Part shown: positions 60,225-64,000 of the stretch, piece after piece | Numbering within the stretch: position 1 is the stretch's first letter | How the letters are laid out: the number at the start of each line of letters is the position of its first letter | Source: an uncultured bacterium | GTDB taxonomy: Bacteria > Actinomycetota > Actinomycetes > S36-B12 > CAIKAW01 | Direction: 5' to 3' | Length of the DNA: 64,000 nt | Assembly: GCA_903825575.1 (NCBI GenBank) | Contig: CAIKAW010000100.1 | Location: forward strand, 41,429-105,428 | Notes under the pieces: generated by a model | What the model saw: only the letters and a program-made list of their open reading frames with translations | Databases searched by the model: none | Told to the model about the DNA's origin: nothing | Position numbers and translations under genes: made by a program

Positions 60225-63200
60225 TCAGGCCAGAACCAGCCAGGCCCGTAGGCCCACCTCGTCGTCCGTGACCAGGTGGGCCTCGGCGGTTGGGGTGCTG
60301 GACGCAGTGAATTCCACGGCGAGTACTTCTGTGGCGATATCACTTGCGTGGGTGGCGATCGCTGCCCGCAAGCCATCGTCGCTTGCCTGCCATTGCACCC
60401 GGATCCGGTCGCTAACGGCAAAGCCAGCACTCTTGCGTCCCTCTTGCAGCAAACGCACGACTTCGCGCGCCAATCCTCTAGCTCGCAAGTCATCGGTCAA
60501 GGTCAGGTCTAACGCGAGCGTTTCACCTTCGGCTGCGGCCACCGCCCACCCTTCGCGCGGAGTTTCGGTAATGACGACGTCCCCGATATTTATGTCGATT
60601 CGTTCGCCTTCGAGCTCGATGAATGCCGTTCCAGAGATGCGCAGGTCAGCCACGAACTGAACCGCATCAGCCGAAGCAATCGCCGCGGCCAACATCGGCG
60701 TACGCGAGGCGTAGCGCGCTCCAAGGGCGCGGAAATTGGCCTTGATGCTCACGTCCACGAGTTCGCCTCCGCTTGTTGCCAGCGTTAGCAATTCCTCGAC
60801 GTTCAACTCTTCAGCGAGCTGAGCCCGCAACTCCGAAGGCACCTGATCCCATCCGGGCGCCGCGATCAGTGCCCGGCCCAATGGTTGGCGGGTCTTGACA
60901 CCCGAGCCCGCTCTTGCGCCGCGTCCAAGTTCGACGAGTCGACGGATTAAGGCCATCTGAGTAGACAAAGTGTCGTCGATGAGTGCTTCGTCCAGCTCAG
61001 GCCACGCGGACATGTGGACCGAAATTGGGGAGTATTCGGAGCAGAACAAGTCCTGCCAGACCCGTTCAGTTATGAAAGGCGTGAACGGCGCCAAGAGCAA
61101 CGTCACGATCCGCAGGCACTCGTGCAAGGTTTCCAGGGCCTCCGGCTCGCCCGCCCAGAAGCGCCGACGCGAACGACGCACGTACCAGTTGGAAAGGTCG
61201 TCGACGTAGGCGGCGAGCAGTCGACCGGCGCGCTGGGTATCGAATTCGGCCAGCGCGGCGTCGACGTCACGCGAAAGCCGGTGAGCCTCGGACAGTGCCC
61301 ACCGATCGAGAACAGATGCGGGTCTAGCGGAGGCCTGCTGACCGGGCTCATAGCCGGCCTCGCGTGCATACAGGGACTGGAACGAAACGGTGTTCCAGTA
61401 AGTGAGCAGCGTTTTGCGCACCACTTCCTGGATTGAGGAATGGCCCACACGTCGCGCCTGCCACGGAGAACCACCGGCAAGCATGAACCAGCGCACTGCA
61501 TCGGCGCCATGCTCGTCCATCAACGGAATTGGTTCAAGCACATTTCCTAGGTGCTTGCTCATTTTTCGGCCCTCCTCATCGAGGATATGGCCAAGGCAAA
61601 GCACGTTTCGGTAAGAGGATTGATCGAAGACCAGCGTCCCGATCGCCATCAGCGTGTAGAACCAGCCGCGAGTCTGATCGATTGCTTCGCAGATGAAGTC
61701 CGCCGGATAGCGCGCGTCAAAGGTCTCGACGTTGCGGTGCGGGTAACCCCACTGAGCAAACGGCATGGCCCCGCTGTCGTACCAACCGTCGATCACCTCA
61801 GGTACTCGATTGCTTGGTTGCCCGCATTCGCCGCAAGGCAGGACAACATCGTCGACGTAAGGTCGATGTGGATCCAGGTTTGACAACTCCATTCCAGCGC
61901 GGGCGCCCAGTTCGGCCAGCGATCCGATAGCGCTCAGATGCCCTTCGGGGCAGCGCCAGATCGGTAGGGGAGTTCCCCAGAATCTGTTGCGGGACAACGC
62001 CCAATCGACGTTGTTGTTCAGCCAATCGCCGTAGCGACCCCACTTGATTGTCGGCGGGAACCAGTTAGTCGCTTCGTTTTCGCGCAGCAACGCGTCCTTG
62101 ATTGCCGTGGTGCGGATGTACCAGGACGGCTGTGCGTAGTAGAGCAACGGCGTGTGGCATCTCCAGCAATGCGGGTACGAGTGCTCGTATGGGGCATGGC
62201 GAAACAGCAGGCCCCGCTTTTCGAGGTCGGCGACCAGAACGTCGTCGGCCTTCTTGAAAAACATGCCTCCGACGAGTTCGATGTCAGCTTCGAAAGTTCC
62301 ATCAGGTCGCACGGGATTAACCACCGGTAGCCCGAAGCGCCTACCGATTGCTAAGTCGTCGGCGCCGAAGGCGGGGGCCTGATGCACAAGGCCGGTGCCA
62401 TCTTCCATCGTCACGTAGTCGGCCGGAACGATGTAGTGGGCGTCTTCAATAGCGACCAAGTCGAAAGGTCGTTGGTAGTGCATGCCTTCGAGTTCGGTGC
62501 CAGAAAGCGTTGCTAGAACCGTGATTTCGTCGCCGAGAACTGCGCGCGCTAACGGTTCGGCGATTATTAACGTCTCAGTGCCGATGCGGGCTACTACGTA
62601 GCTGGCATTGGGGTGAACTGCAACCGCAGTGTTAGACACTAACGTCCACGGAGTCGTCGTCCAGACGAGCAGCGCTACGCCCGGGAAGCGCTCAACAAGC
62701 CCATCGGTTAGTGGGAACCGCACGTATACCGACGGGTCGACGACGGTTTCGTAACCCTGCGCGAGTTCGTGGTCTGAAAGGCCTGTGCCGCAGCGCGGAC
62801 AGTACGGCGCGACGCGGTGGTCCTGAACTAGTAGCCCCTTGTCGAAGATCTGCTTGAGGGACCACCACACGCTTTCTACGTACTGCGGATCCATGGTCCA
62901 GTAAGCCTGATCAAGATCGACCCAGTACCCCATGCGCTCAGTCATGGCGGAGAACTCGTCGACGTGGCGCAATACCGATTCGCGACAGCGGGCATTGAAC
63001 TCGGCAACCCCGTATTCCTCGATGTCTTGCTTGCGCGAGAAGCCCAGTTCCTTTTCGACGGCCAATTCAACCGGCAGCCCGTGGCAATCCCAGCCGGCTT
63101 TCCTGGGGACGTGGTAGCCCTTCATCGTGCGATATCGCGGGAATACGTCCTTGAACACCCGGGCCTCGACGTGGTGGGTTCCCGGCATTCCGTTGGCGGT

Positions 63201-63344
63201 TGGGGGGCCTTCGTAGAAGACCCAAAGCGGCCCGTCGGCTGTGCGCTCCAGAGATTTATGGAACACATCGTTCAGGCGCCAGAAGTCGAGGACCTCGCGA
63301 TCAACGGCCGGGAGGTCGATCTTTGGTGAAACCGGGCGATACAT
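60225..63344 (-). CDS. ileS: Isoleucyl-tRNA synthetase, type 2
   Basis: Charges tRNA-Ile and edits valine. The 1039-residue chain from ATG 63344 has GPPTANGMPGTHH (HIGH position, read as GTHH at 55-58), RKAGWDCHGLPVELAVEKELG, the CP1 editing domain (TTTPWTLVSNTAVAVHP and GTGLVHQAPAFGADD), zinc-binding cysteines near APYCPRCGTGLSDHE, and KMSKHLGN for KMSKS. The layout is that of the eukaryote-like type 2 enzyme of actinobacteria, which tolerates mupirocin. The HIGH motif has its first and third residues exchanged. GGAG precedes the ATG. The frame runs on to 63581, but that part overlaps the divergent gene. Confidence 0.95.
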   Translation of the reverse strand: MYRPVSPKIDLPAVDREVLDFWRLNDVFHKSLERTADGPLWVFYEGPPTANGMPGTHHVEARVFKDVFPRYRTMKGYHVPRKAGWDCHGLPVELAVEKELGFSRKQDIEEYGVAEFNARCRESVLRHVDEFSAMTERMGYWVDLDQAYWTMDPQYVESVWWSLKQIFDKGLLVQDHRVAPYCPRCGTGLSDHELAQGYETVVDPSVYVRFPLTDGLVERFPGVALLVWTTTPWTLVSNTAVAVHPNASYVVARIGTETLIIAEPLARAVLGDEITVLATLSGTELEGMHYQRPFDLVAIEDAHYIVPADYVTMEDGTGLVHQAPAFGADDLAIGRRFGLPVVNPVRPDGTFEADIELVGGMFFKKADDVLVADLEKRGLLFRHAPYEHSYPHCWRCHTPLLYYAQPSWYIRTTAIKDALLRENEATNWFPPTIKWGRYGDWLNNNVDWALSRNRFWGTPLPIWRCPEGHLSAIGSLAELGARAGMELSNLDPHRPYVDDVVLPCGECGQPSNRVPEVIDGWYDSGAMPFAQWGYPHRNVETFDARYPADFICEAIDQTRGWFYTLMAIGTLVFDQSSYRNVLCLGHILDEEGRKMSKHLGNVLEPIPLMDEHGADAVRWFMLAGGSPWQARRVGHSSIQEVVRKTLLTYWNTVSFQSLYAREAGYEPGQQASARPASVLDRWALSEAHRLSRDVDAALAEFDTQRAGRLLAAYVDDLSNWYVRRSRRRFWAGEPEALETLHECLRIVTLLLAPFTPFITERVWQDLFCSEYSPISVHMSAWPELDEALIDDTLSTQMALIRRLVELGRGARAGSGVKTRQPLGRALIAAPGWDQVPSELRAQLAEELNVEELLTLATSGGELVDVSIKANFRALGARYASRTPMLAAAIASADAVQFVADLRISGTAFIELEGERIDINIGDVVITETPREGWAVAAAEGETLALDLTLTDDLRARGLAREVVRLLQEGRKSAGFAVSDRIRVQWQASDDGLRAAIATHASDIATEVLAVEFTASSTPTAEAHLVTDDEVGLRAWLVLA
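60251..60282. terminator. Candidate bidirectional hairpin between divIVA and ileS
   Basis: GGCCCACCT (60251-60259) and AGGTGGGCC (60274-60282) form a perfect 9-base stem with a 14-base loop. It lies 28 bases past the divIVA stop and inside the last codons of ileS. No T run follows, so it would be a non-classical terminator, mainly for divIVA transcripts; it may also be coding coincidence. Confidence 0.4.
63171..63182 (-). other. Altered HIGH signature (GTHH) of ileS
   Basis: Codons 55-58 of ileS read Gly-Thr-His-His where class I synthetases carry His-x-Gly-His. The first and third residues are swapped. This GxHH variant is known from some bacterial type 2 IleRS and has been linked with very high mupirocin resistance. 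Confidence 0.85.
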
Positions 63345-63445
63345 GCGCACTCCGAGCTTGAGCCGGTGAAGGGACGATCGCCGACTGTGTCCGGGGTTAC
63401 TTGCCCCGTCATCACCTGCTGGCCTCCTGAGGATAGCGTCCTCGG

Positions 63446-63745
63446 GTGGCAGAGGCCGAAGGACTACGCGTTGGAGTGCGAGTGCGCCCTGGCGCCAGTC
63501 GGACCAAAGTTGGGGGAAGCTACGGCGTCGACGAATCCCTCGTAGTGGCAGTAAGTGCCCGGGCGGTAGATGGGGCGGCAAATCTGGCGGTGATCACAGT
63601 CATCGCTGAGGCATTTGGAGTTCGTCGCTCCGCTGTGACTGTCGTGGTAGGCCAGGCGTCGAGGTCAAAGGTAGTGTCGATCGAAGGCGACCCCACGGTA
63701 CTGGCCGAACGACTCCTTTCCCTGCTCGACGGCGCGCCGCGTTGA
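63446..63745 (+). CDS. DUF167 (YggU) family protein
   Basis: A 99-residue protein of the DUF167/YggU fold. It has GLRVGVRVRPGASRTKVGG, LVVAVSARAVDGAANLAVITVIAEAFGVRRSAVTVVVGQASRSKVVSIEGDP, the core pattern V.pgA..n.....G and G.sSr.K.v.i. Function is unknown; homologues are often near yggS and yggT. The start is GTG 63446, 102 bases from the divergent ileS. Confidence 0.88.
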   Translation: MAEAEGLRVGVRVRPGASRTKVGGSYGVDESLVVAVSARAVDGAANLAVITVIAEAFGVRRSAVTVVVGQASRSKVVSIEGDPTVLAERLLSLLDGAPR

Positions 63746-63768
63746 TTGATCTTGATCCAGCCCTTACG

Positions 63769-63794
63769 CTCGCCCGGACGCCCGGGCGGGCGAG
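63769..63794. terminator. GC-rich hairpin after the DUF167 gene
   Basis: CTCGCCCG (63769-63776) pairs perfectly with CGGGCGAG (63787-63794) over a 10-base loop. It starts 24 bases after the DUF167 stop and 43 bases before the next start. There is no T run, but in GC-rich actinobacteria such stems often end transcription. It could separate the two genes. Confidence 0.5.
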
Positions 63795-63836
63795 GGTGCC
63801 AATGCAGTGCAGCGGTAGCCGGGATGGAGCCTAGAA

Positions 63837-64000
63837 ATGGCGCAGCGACGCGGTGTGGCCCGACCAGCGGGCAAGGCGGCACCGGTTAAGAAGGCGGCAC
63901 AGGTTAAGAAGGCGGCACCCGTGAAGAAGGCGGCACCCGTGAAGAAGGCTGCGCCCGTGAAGAAGGCGGCACCGGTCAAGAAGGCGGCACCGGTCAAGAA
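63837..64000 (+). CDS. Lysine-rich repeat protein, 3' part outside window (possible DksA/TraR type)
   Basis: The ATG at 63837 opens AQRRGVARPAGKAAPVKK and continues in frame to the window end with the hexapeptide AAPVKK repeated. In many actinobacteria the neighbour of ileS codes a DksA/TraR-type zinc finger protein with an N-terminal lysine/alanine/proline tail, so that is the best guess. The zinc finger itself is not in the window. The repeated tail would be strongly basic and may bind nucleic acid. No clear Shine-Dalgarno other than GGATGGAG upstream (63822-63829). Confidence 0.6.
   Translation, partial: MAQRRGVARPAGKAAPVKKAAQVKKAAPVKKAAPVKKAAPVKKAAPVKKAAPVK
63876..64000 (+). repeat. 18-bp tandem repeat coding A-A-P-V-K-K
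   Basis: Seven units of 18 bases start at 63876, 63894, 63912, 63930, 63948, 63966 and 63984, the last cut at the window end. The second unit has Gln for Pro. Units vary at third positions (GTT/GTG/GTC, CCG/CCC, GCG/GCT), which shows that the peptide is what is kept. The array probably continues beyond the window. Confidence 0.9.

Noticed and set aside
63345..63445. T-box leader in front of ileS
   Set aside because: Actinobacterial ileS genes often have one, but the 101-base spacer lacks the T-box bulge sequence and a specifier stem on the minus strand.
63345..63581. N-terminal extension of IleRS
   Set aside because: It overlaps the divergent DUF167 gene and has no family similarity; MYRPVSPKIDLPAVD is the usual start.
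63876..64000. CRISPR array
   Set aside because: The units are adjacent 18-bp in-frame repeats without spacers and code a regular hexapeptide.
1..64000. Mobile elements or horizontally acquired island
   Set aside because: No transposase, integrase, inverted-repeat pair or clear composition break was seen; all long genes read as chromosomal housekeeping or conserved actinobacterial genes.

Overview
The window is a chromosomal segment of a free-living actinobacterium, with GC content around 60% by eye, many GTG/TTG starts and many 4-base stop/start overlaps. The lineage is shown by gene content: PimB'-type and MptB-type mannosyltransferases, Wag31-type DivIVA, SepF, class II DAHP synthase, a PASTA-domain Ser/Thr kinase, a DUF3040 protein and a SAV_6107-family protein. 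From memory, the order trpD, DEDDh/UvrC-like nuclease, NlpC/P60, pimB', fadD, SRPBCC, plsC, aroG, pknL-like kinase, mannosyltransferase, polyprenyl synthase, then mraZ to divIVA, is collinear with Mycobacterium tuberculosis Rv2192c to Rv2145c. Several blocks are interspersed (glpK/DUF1028, rpiA-pgi, a dnaE2/dinB cassette, moxR-DUF58-transglutaminase). MurE carries the DNPR motif of diaminopimelate-type peptidoglycan. I cannot name the genus.

Region 1 (1-20450) holds trpD (cut by the window start), an Lrp-type domain protein, an exonuclease/UvrC-like fusion, and a cyclic-di-AMP riboswitch in front of a secreted NlpC/P60 hydrolase. It continues with PimB', an ABC transporter, an acyl-CoA synthetase, a run of small conserved proteins, a lysophosphatidate acyltransferase, glycerol kinase with a DUF1028 protein, a phosphofructokinase with pyrophosphate-type active-site residues, DAHP synthase, an alkyltransferase and threonine aldolase. 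The theme is envelope lipid and lipoglycan synthesis with central metabolism.

Region 2 (20439-29943) is a minus-strand run: carotenoid-type membrane protein, polyprenyl synthase, mannosyltransferase, PASTA kinase, DMT exporter. Divergent from it are rpiA and pgi, followed by a convergent alpha/beta hydrolase.

Region 3 (29944-35921) is a DNA-damage cassette. A perfect LexA-type SOS box precedes DUF6504, a HEPN-like SAV_6107 protein, a DnaE2-type polymerase and a catalytically intact DinB, all on one strand.

Region 4 (35998-41600) has a DUF3040 protein, the convergent moxR-DUF58-transglutaminase operon, and a MaoC-type hydratase.

Region 5 (41601-60223) is the division and cell wall cluster: mraZ, a 47-residue membrane ORF, rsmH, ftsL-like, ftsI, murE, murF, mraY, murD, ftsW, murG, murC, ftsQ, ftsZ, pgeF, yggS, sepF, yggT, divIVA. 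A 10-bp-periodic MraZ box lies over the mraZ promoter, and a 31-bp dyad lies directly in front of ftsZ.

Region 6 (60225-64000) has ileS with a GTHH in place of the HIGH signature, a divergent DUF167 gene, and the start of a lysine-rich repeat protein cut by the window end.

No rRNA, tRNA, IS element, prophage or CRISPR array is visible. No gene-free stretch exceeds 300 bases; the longest is 41601-41869 (mraZ promoter region). No obviously foreign island is seen. The best candidates for something under-described are the SOS-controlled DUF6504/SAV_6107/DnaE2/DinB set, the ftsZ dyad, the 47-residue ORF coupled to rsmH, and the altered IleRS signature.
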